A stretch of 64,000 bases of DNA from Mycobacterium marseillense (GCF_010731675.1 NZ_AP022584.1:4712001-4776000); one strand, 5' to 3'. Positions 16,034 to 25,533 are shown, counted from the stretch's first letter. Numbers and translations: made by a program. The notes: generated by a model from the sequence alone, not told the origin.

Positions 16034-17128
16034 CTAGCCACCGATCGCGCTCATCGGGCGGTCGGGCTGGATGAAGTTGGGGTCGTTGATGCCGTGGCCG
16101 GCGGGCTTGCCCCACATCGCGGTACGCCACCTTGCCTCGATCGCCTCGTCGGGCGCGCCGGTGCGCAGCAGCGCCCGAAGGTCCGTCTCTTCTTTCGCGA
16201 ACAGGCAGCTGCGGATCTGCCCGTCGGCCGTCAACCGGGTGCGGTCACACGTCGAGCAGAACGCGTGCGACACCGAGGCGATGACGCCCACCTTGCCTTC
16301 CGGCGTGCCGGGGCCCTCGTCGACCAGCCACAGCTCGGCGGGAGCGGAACCGCGCGGCGCCGGGTCGGGCCGCAGCCGGAAATGCGGGCGCAGCGCGGCC
16401 AGCACGTCGTCGGCGCTCAACGCCGCGTCGCGGCGCCATTGGTGCCCGGCGTCCAGCGGCATCTGCTCGATAACCCGCAACTGGTAGCCGTGCGCGAGGC
16501 AGAACCGCAACAGCTCCACCACGTCCTCGCGGCCGGTCGCGGGGTCGAGCACGGCGTTCACCTTCACCGGCGCCAGGCCCGCGTCGTGGGCGGCGGTCAG
16601 GCCGGCCAGCACGTCGTCGAGCCGATCGCGACGGGTGATCGCCGCGAAATGCTGCCGATCCACGCTGTCCAGCGAGACGTTGACGCGGTCCAGGCCTGCC
16701 CGCGCGAGCCCGGCGGCGCGGCGCGCCAGCCCGACACCGTTGGTCGTCAGGGAGATCTCGGGCCGGGGCCGCAGCCCGGCCGCCGCGGCGATCACCTCTT
16801 CGAGATGGCGTGCCAGCAACGGCTCCCCGCCGGTGAACCGCACACTGGTCACCCCCAACCGGGTGACCGCGATGTCCATCAGCCTGGCGAGCTCGCCGGC
16901 GGTCAGCAGTTGCTCGCCCGGCAGCCAGTCCAGGCCCTCGGCCGGCATGCAGTAGGTGCAACGGAGGTTGCAGCGATCGGTCAGCGAGATCCGCAGATCG
17001 GTGGCGACCCGCCCGTAGGTGTCTACCAACGGGCCCGCGGACGGCGCTTCCCCGGCAACGGCACGATCACCGCGCGCGCCGTCAGGGCGGCTCCGGACCG
17101 TCGGGAAACCCAATGCCGTCAGGGTCAT
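16034..17128 (-). CDS. moaA2: MoaA2, GTP 3',8-cyclase (radical SAM)
   Basis: A 364-residue radical SAM enzyme starting molybdenum cofactor synthesis from GTP. The N-terminal cluster motif is CNLRCTYC, near residue 52. The second, GTP-binding [4Fe-4S] site is shown by [20 protein letters not shown] in the C-terminal part. The chain ends in Gly-Gly (SAIGG), which is needed for activity. The start ATG 17128 overlaps the stop of the YccF-like gene (ATGA). Together with moaC2 on the other strand it supplies cPMP. Homologue: Rv0869c. Confidence 0.95.
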   Translation of the reverse strand: MTLTALGFPTVRSRPDGARGDRAVAGEAPSAGPLVDTYGRVATDLRISLTDRCNLRCTYCMPAEGLDWLPGEQLLTAGELARLMDIAVTRLGVTSVRFTGGEPLLARHLEEVIAAAAGLRPRPEISLTTNGVGLARRAAGLARAGLDRVNVSLDSVDRQHFAAITRRDRLDDVLAGLTAAHDAGLAPVKVNAVLDPATGREDVVELLRFCLAHGYQLRVIEQMPLDAGHQWRRDAALSADDVLAALRPHFRLRPDPAPRGSAPAELWLVDEGPGTPEGKVGVIASVSHAFCSTCDRTRLTADGQIRSCLFAKEETDLRALLRTGAPDEAIEARWRTAMWGKPAGHGINDPNFIQPDRPMSAIGG

Positions 17129-17532
17129 GCGGCCACCGGCGCCGCGTGGTGGATCGGCGAGTCGAGGGGAACGATCTCCTTGCCCAGCGGCATCAGGGAC
17201 ACCGGAATCAGTTTGAGATTGGCCAGCGCCAGCGGGATGCCGACGATCGTCAGCGCCATCGTCACCGCGCTGACCAGATGACCGATCGCCAGCCACAGCC
17301 CGAACAGGATCACCCAGATGATGTTTCCAATCAGGGCCCCCGATCCCGAGGTGGGCTTGTCGACGATCGTGCGGCCGAACGGCCACAGCGCGTACGAGGC
17401 GATGCGCAGCGACGCGAAGCCGAACGGGATGGTGATGATCAGCAGAAAGCTGACGAGCGCGGCGACGAGGTATCCGGCGGCCATCCAAAGGCCGCCGAAT
17501 AGAAGCCAGATGATGTTCAGGATCAGGCGCAT
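17125..17532 (-). CDS. YccF domain integral membrane protein
   Basis: A 135-residue inner-membrane protein made of two repeated YccF-type halves. Each begins with an [24 protein letters not shown] helix (residues ~5-25 and ~67-90) and continues with [24 protein letters not shown] or a related segment. Function of the family is unknown. It starts at ATG 17532 behind GGAGGAGAT. Its stop overlaps the moaA2 start, so it leads that operon although no link to molybdenum cofactor is known. Homologue: Rv0870c. Confidence 0.9.
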   Translation of the reverse strand: MRLILNIIWLLFGGLWMAAGYLVAALVSFLLIITIPFGFASLRIASYALWPFGRTIVDKPTSGSGALIGNIIWVILFGLWLAIGHLVSAVTMALTIVGIPLALANLKLIPVSLMPLGKEIVPLDSPIHHAAPVAA

Positions 17533-17697
17533 ATCTCCTCCGCGGGTACTACCAAGCGTACCGAGTGACCAATAACGGGGGTGCTCGTTATGCGCGCATC
17601 CGAGTAGGATCAGACTCTCAATACGGCGTCCTGCGCAGGCGGGACGCTTGTTGTGTTGCCTATTTCTAATGATCCGTAAGACAAGCAGGTGAGACCA

Positions 17698-18105
17698 GTG
17701 CCGACCGGCAAGGTTAAGTGGTACGACGCTGACAAGGGCTTCGGCTTCCTGTCGCAAGAGGACGGCGAAGACGTCTACGTCCGGTCGTCGGCGCTGCCCG
17801 CTGGGGTCGAGGGGCTCAAGGCGGGCCAGCGGGTGGAATTCGGTATCGCCTCCGGCCGGCGCGGACCGCAAGCGTTGAGCCTCAAGCTGATTGAGCCGCC
17901 GCCCAGCCTGACCAAGGCGCGGCGCGAGACGCCCGCCGAGCACAAGCACAACCCGGACGAACTGCACGGCATGGTCGAGGACATGATCACGCTGCTGGAA
18001 AGCACCGTGCAGCCCGAGCTGCGCAAGGGTCGCTACCCGGACCGCAAAACGGCGCGCCGGGTATCCGAGGTGGTCAAGGCCGTGGCGCGGGAGCTCGACG
18101 CCTAA
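17698..18105 (+). CDS. cspB: CspB, cold-shock domain protein with C-terminal extension
   Basis: A 135-residue protein. Residues ~1-65 are a cold-shock domain with the RNA-binding motifs KGFGFL and DVYVRSSAL. Residues ~75-135 form a conserved actinobacterial helical extension ([20 protein letters not shown], then [18 protein letters not shown]). It probably binds single-stranded nucleic acid as an RNA chaperone. I prefer GTG 17698 ([10 protein letters not shown]) over the GTG three codons earlier. A 165-bp leader from 17533 is free of genes, as is common for cold-shock genes. Homologue: Rv0871; the PE_PGRS15 gene that follows in H37Rv is absent. Confidence 0.93.
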   Translation: MPTGKVKWYDADKGFGFLSQEDGEDVYVRSSALPAGVEGLKAGQRVEFGIASGRRGPQALSLKLIEPPPSLTKARRETPAEHKHNPDELHGMVEDMITLLESTVQPELRKGRYPDRKTARRVSEVVKAVARELDA

Positions 18106-18202
18106 GGCGCGCACCACCGCCAATTTGCAGACGACGGCTCGGTGGCGGGCCGCAGATGGGGTACTCAACACCCCATGACGGTCGTCTAGCAAGGAGGCTG
18201 CG

Positions 18203-20155
18203 ATGGCACAGCAAGCGCAGGTCACTGAGGAACAGGCGAGAGCGCTCGCCGAGGAGTCTCGCGAAACCGGTTGGGAGAAACCGTCCTTCGCGAAGGAATT
18301 GTTTCTCGGCCGCTTCCCGCTGGAGCTGATACACCCGTTCCCCACACCCACGGAAGCCGACGAAACGCGCACCCGCGCGTTCCTCGACAGCGTGCGCGAG
18401 CTCCTCGAGACCGTCGACGGCAGCGCCATCGAGCGTGACGCACAGATCCCCGACGAATACGTGAAGGGCTTGGCCGACCTGGGCTGCTTTGGGATGAAGA
18501 TTCCCGCCGAATACGGCGGCCTGGGCATGTCGCAGGTCGCCTACAACCGGGCGTTGATGATGGTGACGAGCGTCCATCCCAGTCTGGGCGCGCTGCTGTC
18601 GGCCCACCAGTCCATCGGGGTGCCCGAGCCGCTCAAACTCGCCGGCACCCCGGAGCAGAAGCAGAAGTTCCTGCCGCGCTGTGCCGCCGGCGCCATATCG
18701 GCGTTTTTGCTCACCGAACCCGACGTGGGCTCCGACCCCGCCCGACTGGCGTCGACGGCGACCCCCACCGACGACGGGCAGGCCTACGAACTCGATGGCG
18801 TGAAGTTGTGGACTACCAACGGCGTGGTCGCCGAACTGCTGGTGATCATGGCCCGGGTGCCTAAGAGCGAAGGGCGCCGCGGCGGCATCAGCGCCTTCGT
18901 CGTCGAGGCCGATTCACCCGGAATCACCGTGGAGCGGCGCAATAAGTTCATGGGCCTGCGGGGCATCGAAAACGGCGTGACCAGGCTGCACCGCGTCCGG
19001 GTCCCGCGCGAAAATCTGATCGGCTCCGAAGGGGACGGCTTGAAGATCGCGTTGACCACGCTCAACGCCGGACGCTTGTCAATCCCCGCCAGCGCGACGG
19101 GCTCGTCGAAGTGGGCGTTGAAGATCGCGCGCGAATGGTCCGGTGAGCGCGTCCAGTGGGGCAAGCCGCTCGCCGAGCACGAGGCGGTGGCCCGCAAGCT
19201 CTCGTTCATCGCTGCGACCAACTACGCGCTCGATGCCGTACTCGAACTGTCCGCGCAGATGGCCGACGAAGGGCGCAATGACATCCGGATCGAGGCGGCG
19301 CTGGCCAAGTTGTGGTCCAGCGAGATGGCCTGCGTGATCGCCGACGAGGTCATGCAGATCCGGGGCGGGCGGGGCTATGAGACCGCGGAGTCACTGGCCG
19401 CACGTGGCGAACGCGCCGTTCCCGTCGAACAGGTACTGCGAGACCTGCGGATCAATCGCATCTTCGAGGGTTCCAGCGAGATCATGAGGCTGCTCATCGC
19501 CCGCGAGGCGGTCGATGCCCATCTGGCCGCTGCCGGCGACCTCGCCAAGCCCGACACCGGTCTGCGGCAGAAGGCCGCCGCGGCGGTCGGCGCGAGCGGC
19601 TTCTACGCAAAGTGGTTGCCGCAGTTGGCGTTCGGTGAAGGACAGCGGCCGCGGGCCTACCACGAATTCGGCCCGCTGGCGGCGCACCTGCGGTTCATCG
19701 AACGCTCTAGCCGCAAGCTCGCGCGAAACACCTTCTACGGCATGGCGCGCTGGCAGGCCAAGCTCGAGCAGCGGCAGGGGTTCCTCGGCCGCGTCGTCGA
19801 CATCGGTGCGGAGTTGTTCGCGATGTCCGCGGTGTGCGTGCACGCGGAGTCGCAACGCGCCGGCGATCCGGTGGTGGGTCAGCAGGCCTACGAGCTGGCC
19901 GAAGCGTTTTGCGACCAAGCGACCCTGCGGGTGGAGACGTTGTTTCGCGGGTTGTGGGATAACACCGACGTCGGCGATGTGCAGCTGACCCGCAACCTGC
20001 TGCAGGGCCGGTACGGGTGGCTGGAGGCCGGGGTCCTCGATCAGTCCGAGGGCACCGGACCGTGGATCGCCCATTGGGAAGAGGGTGAGTCGACCGAGAC
20101 CAATCTGGCGCGACGGTTCTTATCCGGCGACCGCTCGGCAACGAGCCCGCGCTGA
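18203..20155 (+). CDS. fadE10: FadE10, acyl-CoA dehydrogenase
   Basis: A 650-residue flavoprotein for the first step of beta-oxidation-like dehydrogenation of an acyl-CoA. The acyl-CoA dehydrogenase core (about residues 60-450) shows ISAFLLTEPDVGSDPARLAS, GRLSIPASATGSSKWALKIA and the C-terminal RINRIFEGSSEIMRLL signature. A further ~190 residues follow, as in other long FadE proteins. Start ATG 18203 has a near-perfect AAGGAGG. Natural substrate unknown. Homologue: Rv0873, identical length. Confidence 0.95.
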   Translation: MAQQAQVTEEQARALAEESRETGWEKPSFAKELFLGRFPLELIHPFPTPTEADETRTRAFLDSVRELLETVDGSAIERDAQIPDEYVKGLADLGCFGMKIPAEYGGLGMSQVAYNRALMMVTSVHPSLGALLSAHQSIGVPEPLKLAGTPEQKQKFLPRCAAGAISAFLLTEPDVGSDPARLASTATPTDDGQAYELDGVKLWTTNGVVAELLVIMARVPKSEGRRGGISAFVVEADSPGITVERRNKFMGLRGIENGVTRLHRVRVPRENLIGSEGDGLKIALTTLNAGRLSIPASATGSSKWALKIAREWSGERVQWGKPLAEHEAVARKLSFIAATNYALDAVLELSAQMADEGRNDIRIEAALAKLWSSEMACVIADEVMQIRGGRGYETAESLAARGERAVPVEQVLRDLRINRIFEGSSEIMRLLIAREAVDAHLAAAGDLAKPDTGLRQKAAAAVGASGFYAKWLPQLAFGEGQRPRAYHEFGPLAAHLRFIERSSRKLARNTFYGMARWQAKLEQRQGFLGRVVDIGAELFAMSAVCVHAESQRAGDPVVGQQAYELAEAFCDQATLRVETLFRGLWDNTDVGDVQLTRNLLQGRYGWLEAGVLDQSEGTGPWIAHWEEGESTETNLARRFLSGDRSATSPR

Positions 20156-20161
20156 GCCACG

Positions 20162-21175
20162 ATGGAAGACATGGCTTCCTACATCGCCCAAGAAGGCGAG
20201 TTCAATCGCGACACCGACTACATCACGACGCGCATCACCGCCGATGGCCGCGACGGGTACCCGGTCGAGCCGGGCCGGTACCGCCTCGTCGTCGCCCGCG
20301 CGTGCCCGTGGGCCAACCGCGCGATCATCGTTCGCCGGTTGTTGGGCCTCGAAAGCGTTCTCTCCATCGGCTTTTGCGGCCCCACGCATGACGAGCGCAG
20401 TTGGACGTTCGATCTCGATCCCGGTGGTGTGGACCCGGTCCTGAAGATCCCACGGCTGCAAGACGCCTACTTCAAGCGGTTTCCCGACTACCCCAAGGGC
20501 ATCACGGTCCCGGCGATCGTCGACGTGCCGACCGGGGCGGTGGTCACCAACGACTTCGCGCAGATGACGTTGGACCTGTCGACGGAGTGGTCGGACTACC
20601 ACCGCGACGGCGCGCCCGAGCTCTACCCCGAGCGGCTGCGCGCGGAAATCGACGAGGTCACCAAGCGGGTGTACACCGAAATCAACAACGGCGTGTACCG
20701 CTGCGGCTTCGCCGGTTCACAGGACGCCTACGAGGCCGCCTACGACCGGCTGTTCGCCGCGCTGGATTGGGTGAGCGACCGGCTGGCCGACCAGCGTTAC
20801 CTGGTGGGCGACACCATCACCGAGGCCGACGTGCGGTTGTTCACCACGTTGGCCCGCTTCGACCCGGTGTATCACGGGCATTTCAAGTGCAATCGCGGCA
20901 AATTGAGCGAGATGCCGGTGTTGTGGGCCTACGCGCGCGACCTGTTCCAGACGCCGGGCTTCGGGGACACCATCGACTTCGTCCAGATCAAGCAGCACTA
21001 TTACATCGTCCACGCCGACATCAACCCCACCCGCATCGTGCCCAAGGGTCCCGACCTGTCCGGGTGGCTGTCACCGCACGGGCGAGAAAACTTGGGCGGC
21101 AAGCCCTTCGGGGAGGGAACGCCCCCGGACCCGCCACTCGAGGGAGAGCGGGTCCCCGTCGGCCACGGGGCCTAG
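20162..21175 (+). CDS. Glutathionyl-hydroquinone reductase-like protein (Xi-class GST, YqjG/ECM4 family)
   Basis: A 337-residue Xi-class glutathione transferase-fold protein. The active-site CPWA motif is intact (VVARACPWANRAII, Cys48), and the C-terminal helical domain has the family block YRCGFAGSQDAYEAAYDRLF and RYLVGDTITEADVRLFTTL. Such enzymes strip glutathione from glutathionyl-hydroquinones; mycobacteria make mycothiol instead, so the physiological thiol is an open question. A second ATG at 20171 would remove three residues. It begins 6 bp after fadE10, so cotranscription is likely. I do not recall it at this site in H37Rv. Confidence 0.9.
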   Translation: MEDMASYIAQEGEFNRDTDYITTRITADGRDGYPVEPGRYRLVVARACPWANRAIIVRRLLGLESVLSIGFCGPTHDERSWTFDLDPGGVDPVLKIPRLQDAYFKRFPDYPKGITVPAIVDVPTGAVVTNDFAQMTLDLSTEWSDYHRDGAPELYPERLRAEIDEVTKRVYTEINNGVYRCGFAGSQDAYEAAYDRLFAALDWVSDRLADQRYLVGDTITEADVRLFTTLARFDPVYHGHFKCNRGKLSEMPVLWAYARDLFQTPGFGDTIDFVQIKQHYYIVHADINPTRIVPKGPDLSGWLSPHGRENLGGKPFGEGTPPDPPLEGERVPVGHGA

Positions 21176-21185
21176 CCTTCTCGCC

Positions 21186-21240
21186 GAGCGTCGAGTTGTT
21201 GCGCGGAAATGTCGTGTTTTGCCGCAACAAGTCGACGCTC
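21186..21240. terminator. Hairpin between convergent GST-like and DUF2771 genes
   Basis: Arms GAGCGTCGAGTTGTTGCG (21186-21203) and CGCAACAAGTCGACGCTC (21223-21240) pair over 18 bp with one mismatch and a 19-nt loop. It is symmetrical and fits a terminator for both genes, or an intergenic repeat element. Confidence 0.6.
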
Positions 21241-21250
21241 GACGGAAAAC

Positions 21251-21751
21251 CTAAAAGACCAGCCGCACAGACCATTCCGCGTGCGGGACATCGCGGAGCT
21301 CGCCCGCCGGGTCCACCGCCAGTGTCAACAATTGGACGACGATCCCGGCGAGGCGACCGCGATGCGGGTCGACCGGGGGAATGGTCACCGCGAGCCGCGT
21401 GCCCGGCCGAAAGATGGTGCTGGTGCTGTTCGTTGGATCCTCATAGACCTGAACCAGCCGCCAGGGCGCGCGGTAGATGGCATCGGGGACCGAGAGCTGA
21501 ATCGGATAGCGCTCGCCGACCTGGAGTTCCCCCTGGGTCTGCGGCGTCTCACAGTCTTCAAGGTTGAGCACGTTGCAGTACAGGTAGGGCCCCACCCGGG
21601 TCAGGTGGCCATGCGAGTACGCGCTGATCTCGGGGCGTTGCGGGCCGGAGCGACCCACCAGCAGCCACGTGCCGACCCCGACGCCCACACAGACCAAAGC
21701 CATCAGGCAGGCCAGTAACACGGCCACGCCGCGGTTGATTCGGGATTTCAC
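21251..21751 (-). CDS. DUF2771 exported/membrane-anchored protein
   Basis: A 166-residue protein with one N-terminal hydrophobic helix (about residues 8-31, VAVLLACLMALVCVGVGVGT) that acts as a signal anchor, followed by an extracellular beta-rich domain (PYLYCNVLNLEDCETPQTQG; two cysteines that may bond). Function is unknown. It starts with GTG overlapping the stop of the MFS gene (GTGA), so the two are coupled. Homologue: Rv0875c. Confidence 0.88.
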   Translation of the reverse strand: MKSRINRGVAVLLACLMALVCVGVGVGTWLLVGRSGPQRPEISAYSHGHLTRVGPYLYCNVLNLEDCETPQTQGELQVGERYPIQLSVPDAIYRAPWRLVQVYEDPTNSTSTIFRPGTRLAVTIPPVDPHRGRLAGIVVQLLTLAVDPAGELRDVPHAEWSVRLVF

Positions 21752-23451
21752 TCGGCGACCACCGCCGGGCTGCCGACGCCGCGACGCGTGCCTTCCTGCT
21801 CGACCATGATCGGCCTATTACCTCCCAGGCCGGGAATCAGCGAGTTACCGCGGAAGCTGACGAGCGTCTGCGCCAGGCCCAGGATGAGCAGGGCAGTGAC
21901 CGCGGTGAATCCGACCCATAGTTCGGTGTACACCAGCACCCCCACGGCCCCGCCGAGGACCCAGGCCAACTGCAGCGTCGACTCCGAGCGGCCGAACCCC
22001 GACGCGCGCGATTCCTCCGGCAGATCGTTCTGCAGCGAGGCGTCCAGGGAGGCCTTCGCGATCGCGCTGGCCCCCGACGTCACCAGTGTGGCGATCGCGG
22101 CGAGCATCAGGTTGCCGGCCACCGAGGCCGCCAACGCGACCGCGCTCACCGCCAGCGTGCAGCGCACCACCAGCACGGCGGGCCTGCCCAGTTTCATGCG
22201 CGCGCTGGTGAAGTTGCCGACGAAGTTGCCGATGCCGGCCGCGGCGCCGATCACCCCGAGGATGGCGATCTGCGCCCACCCGCTGGCGTCGTGCGCCTTG
22301 GCGACGAATGCGGGATACAAGAACAGAAAACCCACCATCACCTTGATGGTGCAGTTACCCCACAACGAGGTAATGATGTTGCGGCCCAAGGGCTGACGCA
22401 GCGTGGCAGTGGCCTTCTTGGGGACCTTCTTGAATTCTTCGGGCCAGCTTCGGCGCAGGGGTTCGCTGTCCTGGCGATAGCTCAAGGTGGCGGGAACCTC
22501 ACCCGCGGTGACCTCGACCCAGCGCGGAATCCGCATGGACAACGACGCGCCGGCGAGCGTGACCGCCACGACGACGAACAACGCCCCGGGCAGTTTGAAC
22601 AGGTGGGTGCAGACGAATTCGACACCCCCCGCGATGGCGCCCCCGGCGATGGTGCCGCCCAGCAGACCGAACATGGTCAGCCGCGAGTTGACCCGCACCA
22701 GGTCGATGGTCGGCGGCATGACTCGGGGTGTCACCGCGCTGCGCAGCACGCTGAAAGACTTCGAGAACACCATCATGGCCAGCGCGCACGGATACAGCAC
22801 CATCGACGGGTAGCTCCCGCTGGCGCCGTCGTAGTTCATGATCAGCACCAGTGCCAACGCCGTGCGCAGGGCGAACGACGCGGCGAGCGCGACGCGTCGC
22901 CCGTGCTGCAGGCGGTCCAGCGCGGGGCCGATGAGGGGTGCGATCACCGCGAACGGCGCGATGGTGATCAGCAGATACAGCGCGACGCGGCCCTTGCTTT
23001 CCCCGGTCGCCGCGGCGAAGAACAACGTGTTGGCCAGCGCGACGGCCATCGCGGCGTCGACCGCGAAGTTGGCCACCGAGGGCCACGTCAGCGCCGTCAG
23101 ACCGGACTTGTCGGCGCCATCGGCCGTCGCGGCGCGCTGCACCATCCAGTACATGCGGGAACCCATTTCGCGGCTGCGCAGTGCCGCGGCGCGGGTGACG
23201 GTGATCCGCTCGCCGGACGTCGGACCCCGCGGGGGCGGGCTGTTGCTGCGGTTCGGCTCCTCCTGCTGGCCCAGCGGGGGCAGATAGCGGTTGGCGCTCG
23301 GCATCGGCGGTGGGCGACGTGTGCGGCGCTGGGCACCGTCGCCGGCGGGGTAGTTGGCCGCGCCCGGATGTTGTGCGGCAACGCCATTGGGGGCCCGGCG
23401 CCCCGGCTTCGAGGCCACCCGGCCCGGATCGTCTTGCCGCCGCCCAGACAC
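21748..23451 (-). CDS. MFS-type transporter with disordered N-terminus
   Basis: A 567-residue transporter. The first ~110 residues are Pro/Arg/Gly-rich and cytoplasmic. After that come about 12 hydrophobic segments, for example FAVDAAMAVALANTLFFAAA, VALYLLITIAPFAVIAPLIG with the following DRLQHGRR loop typical of MFS loop 2-3, and ITSLWGNCTIKVMVGFLFLY. A soluble stretch (residues ~330-375) splits the two halves. Substrate unknown. Homologue: Rv0876c. It is divergent from the DUF3027 gene. Confidence 0.9.
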   Translation of the reverse strand: MSGRRQDDPGRVASKPGRRAPNGVAAQHPGAANYPAGDGAQRRTRRPPPMPSANRYLPPLGQQEEPNRSNSPPPRGPTSGERITVTRAAALRSREMGSRMYWMVQRAATADGADKSGLTALTWPSVANFAVDAAMAVALANTLFFAAATGESKGRVALYLLITIAPFAVIAPLIGPALDRLQHGRRVALAASFALRTALALVLIMNYDGASGSYPSMVLYPCALAMMVFSKSFSVLRSAVTPRVMPPTIDLVRVNSRLTMFGLLGGTIAGGAIAGGVEFVCTHLFKLPGALFVVVAVTLAGASLSMRIPRWVEVTAGEVPATLSYRQDSEPLRRSWPEEFKKVPKKATATLRQPLGRNIITSLWGNCTIKVMVGFLFLYPAFVAKAHDASGWAQIAILGVIGAAAGIGNFVGNFTSARMKLGRPAVLVVRCTLAVSAVALAASVAGNLMLAAIATLVTSGASAIAKASLDASLQNDLPEESRASGFGRSESTLQLAWVLGGAVGVLVYTELWVGFTAVTALLILGLAQTLVSFRGNSLIPGLGGNRPIMVEQEGTRRGVGSPAVVAE

Positions 23452-23530
23452 TCCCCGATTCTCCCCTATGCCGGCGACATGCGTCTGCAGGTAACGGGGT
23501 GTGGCTCGTCAACCTAGTATTGGAACCGCA

Positions 23531-24583
23531 ATGCAGACAGAAGACAGCGTGACCAGACTCACCGAAGGATCTTCCGTGGCGACCGTGGACGAGTGGCCCG
23601 AAGGGTTGGCGGCGGTGCTCACGGGCGCGGCCGACCAGGCCAGGGCCGCCGTCGTGGAGTACAGCGGACCGGAGGCGCTCGGCGATTATCTGGGCGTCGG
23701 CTACGAAGACCCGAACACCGCCACCCACCGGTTCCTGGCGCATCTTCCCGGTTACCAGGGGTGGCAGTGGGCCGTGGTCGTGGCCGCCTATCCCGGCGCC
23801 GATCACGCCACCGTCAGCGAAGTGGTGCTGGTCCCGGGGCCGACCGCGCTGCTGGCGCCGGAATGGGTGCCGTGGGACCAGCGGGTGCGCCCCGGGGACC
23901 TCAGTCCCGGGGACTTGTTGGCCCCCGCCGCCGACGATCCCCGGCTGGTTCCCGGCTACACCGCCAGTGGTGACCCGCAGGTCGACGAGACCGCCGCCGA
24001 GGTCGGCCTGGGCCGACGCTGGGTGATGAGCGGCGAGGGCCGCGCCGAGGCGGCCGAACGATGGCACACCGGCGACTACGGCCCCGACTCGCCGATGGCG
24101 CGATCCACCAAGCGCGTGTGCCGCGACTGCGGCTTCTTCCTGCCGCTGTCGGGATCCCTCGGGGCCATGTTCGGCGTGTGCGGCAATGAACTGTCGGCCG
24201 ACGGGCACATCGTCGACAAGCAGTACGGCTGCGGTGCGCACTCGGACACCCCGGTGCCGGCGGGCACGGGGTCCCCTGCGTACGAGCCCTACGACGACGG
24301 CGTGCTGGACGTCGCCCAGGCGCCGGTCGAGTCGACCGCACCGCCCATGACGTCGGAATCGCCAGAGACGTCGGAATCGCCGGAGACGGCGGAGACTCCG
24401 GCGACGGCGGAGACACCGGAGACGGCGGAGACTGCGGAGACGACCGAGCCGCCTGCGCCGTCAGAGACGTCGGAAGCCCCGCCGGAATCGGTGACGGAAA
24501 CGCCTGAGCCGCAGTCCGAGACCGAGGCTGCCGACTCCGAGCCGCAGCCGCCGGCCGATCCCCCGAGCGAGACGCCCGACTAG
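23531..24583 (+). CDS. DUF3027 protein with Glu/Thr repeat tail
   Basis: A 350-residue protein. The DUF3027 core (residues ~20-250) contains two zinc-binding-looking cysteine pairs (RVCRDCGFFLPL and FGVCGNELSADG, then YGCGAH). Residues ~275-350 are a low-complexity tail of ESPE/ETAETP-type repeats that the shorter H37Rv homologue (Rv0877, about 262 residues) lacks. I start at ATG 23531; a GTG at 23579 would remove 16 residues. Function unknown. Its TAG stop overlaps the stop of the convergent SRPBCC gene. Confidence 0.88.
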   Translation: MQTEDSVTRLTEGSSVATVDEWPEGLAAVLTGAADQARAAVVEYSGPEALGDYLGVGYEDPNTATHRFLAHLPGYQGWQWAVVVAAYPGADHATVSEVVLVPGPTALLAPEWVPWDQRVRPGDLSPGDLLAPAADDPRLVPGYTASGDPQVDETAAEVGLGRRWVMSGEGRAEAAERWHTGDYGPDSPMARSTKRVCRDCGFFLPLSGSLGAMFGVCGNELSADGHIVDKQYGCGAHSDTPVPAGTGSPAYEPYDDGVLDVAQAPVESTAPPMTSESPETSESPETAETPATAETPETAETAETTEPPAPSETSEAPPESVTETPEPQSETEAADSEPQPPADPPSETPD

Positions 24584-25044
24584 CCCCGTGCGGCGTCTTC
24601 TGCGGCGGCCTTGATGCGCGCCAATGAGGCGTTCATGCCGTCGAGCAATTCGTGTTCGAAGTTGTCGGTGCCGCCGAACAGCGCTTTGACCGACAGGTTC
24701 GAAAAGGCGGTGACGCCGTTTTCGGCGTGCCGGCTCTCGATCACCCGGGTACCCTCGCCGGCCGGTTCGAGCTCATAGCTCCAGACGGTGTTGTTGGTGT
24801 CGACGCGGAACGCGAGTTTTCGGTCCGGGACGATTTCGACGACCGTGCAGGTGGTCGGCCAGAACATGCGGTTGCGGCGATTGAGGTTGAGGGTGCGGGT
24901 GCCTTGACGCACCGGGCCGAACGGCTTCATCCAGCGGCATTGCGGACTCCACTCCGGCATTCGCCGAAGATCGGAAATCAATTCCCACACTTTGGCAACC
25001 GGTGCGTTGATGTCGACGTGCGCTTGCAATAGCGGGGCTACCAT
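24580..25044 (-). CDS. SRPBCC (START/polyketide-cyclase-like) family protein
   Basis: A 154-residue helix-grip protein with a large hydrophobic pocket for a lipid or polyketide-like ligand. The fold is shown by the first strand HVDINAPVAKVWELISDL, MPEWSPQCRWMKPF and the long C-terminal helix FEHELLDGMNASLARIKAAA. It could act in lipid binding or transfer. It occupies the place of PPE13 (Rv0878c) in H37Rv. Confidence 0.88.
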   Translation of the reverse strand: MVAPLLQAHVDINAPVAKVWELISDLRRMPEWSPQCRWMKPFGPVRQGTRTLNLNRRNRMFWPTTCTVVEIVPDRKLAFRVDTNNTVWSYELEPAGEGTRVIESRHAENGVTAFSNLSVKALFGGTDNFEHELLDGMNASLARIKAAAEDAARG

Positions 25045-25066
25045 CGCTCCTCCAACGGTCAGCGGA

Positions 25067-25342
25067 TCATTTTTGGTCGAGGTAAGTTTCGAGTCCGGCC
25101 TGGGCGCCGCGGGCGCCGCGGCGGGCCGCCGCGAGTTGCAACAAGAAAATGGTTGTTCCGAGCAGCCCCACGCCCAGCCCGGCCAGCGTCACCGGGCGCC
25201 AGCTCGCCAGGGCGGGCACCAGGAATGCCACGGTCGCCGCGACGACCCAGCCCAACGCTCCGAGCGCGATGAACGGCCACGCGTGCACCAGTGCCGCCGG
25301 CAGCGGCGGTACCGCGCGGTTGTGGCCAGGTTCGGCGGACAT
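25067..25342 (-). CDS. DUF2530 two-helix membrane protein
   Basis: A 91-residue membrane protein with two hydrophobic helices (about residues 24-46, FIALGALGWVVAATVAFLVP, and 52-71, TLAGLGVGLLGTTIFLLQLA) followed by a basic RRGARGAQ tail. Start ATG 25342 gives the same length as the H37Rv homologue Rv0879c; a start at 25354 adds four residues. Function unknown. Confidence 0.88.
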   Translation of the reverse strand: MSAEPGHNRAVPPLPAALVHAWPFIALGALGWVVAATVAFLVPALASWRPVTLAGLGVGLLGTTIFLLQLAAARRGARGAQAGLETYLDQK

Positions 25343-25470
25343 CGCGATTAACATAGCCCGCCTCCGGCGCTCATCGGTGGCCGCCTACTTGCCGAACTGG
25401 ACGATCGAAATTCCGAGCAGGCCGGGATCGGCGCGCAGCTAAGCGTTTCGATGAAATTCCGTTCGCTTTA

Positions 25471-25489
25471 GTGAACACCCGTCGTTCAC
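25471..25489. promoter_or_regulatory. Inverted repeat upstream of marR gene, candidate operator
   Basis: GTGAAC (25471-25476) and GTTCAC (25484-25489) form a perfect inverted repeat with a 7-nt spacer, centred about 54 bp before the marR start. A TAACCT hexamer at 25522-25527, 6 nt before the ATG, could be the -10 of a leaderless transcript. Autoregulation is inferred from position. Confidence 0.45.
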
Positions 25490-25533
25490 CGGTTGGTGTC
25501 CCGGTTTCTCAGGCTTCCGTGTAACCTCGCGCC

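Noticed and set aside
22291..23517. 408-codon open frame on the plus strand opposite the MFS gene
   Set aside because: GC-rich shadow frame; the minus strand codes a transporter with clear membrane helices and known homologue.
24345..24583. Short direct repeats as a regulatory or CRISPR element
   Set aside because: They are in frame inside the DUF3027 protein and encode its Glu/Thr tail.
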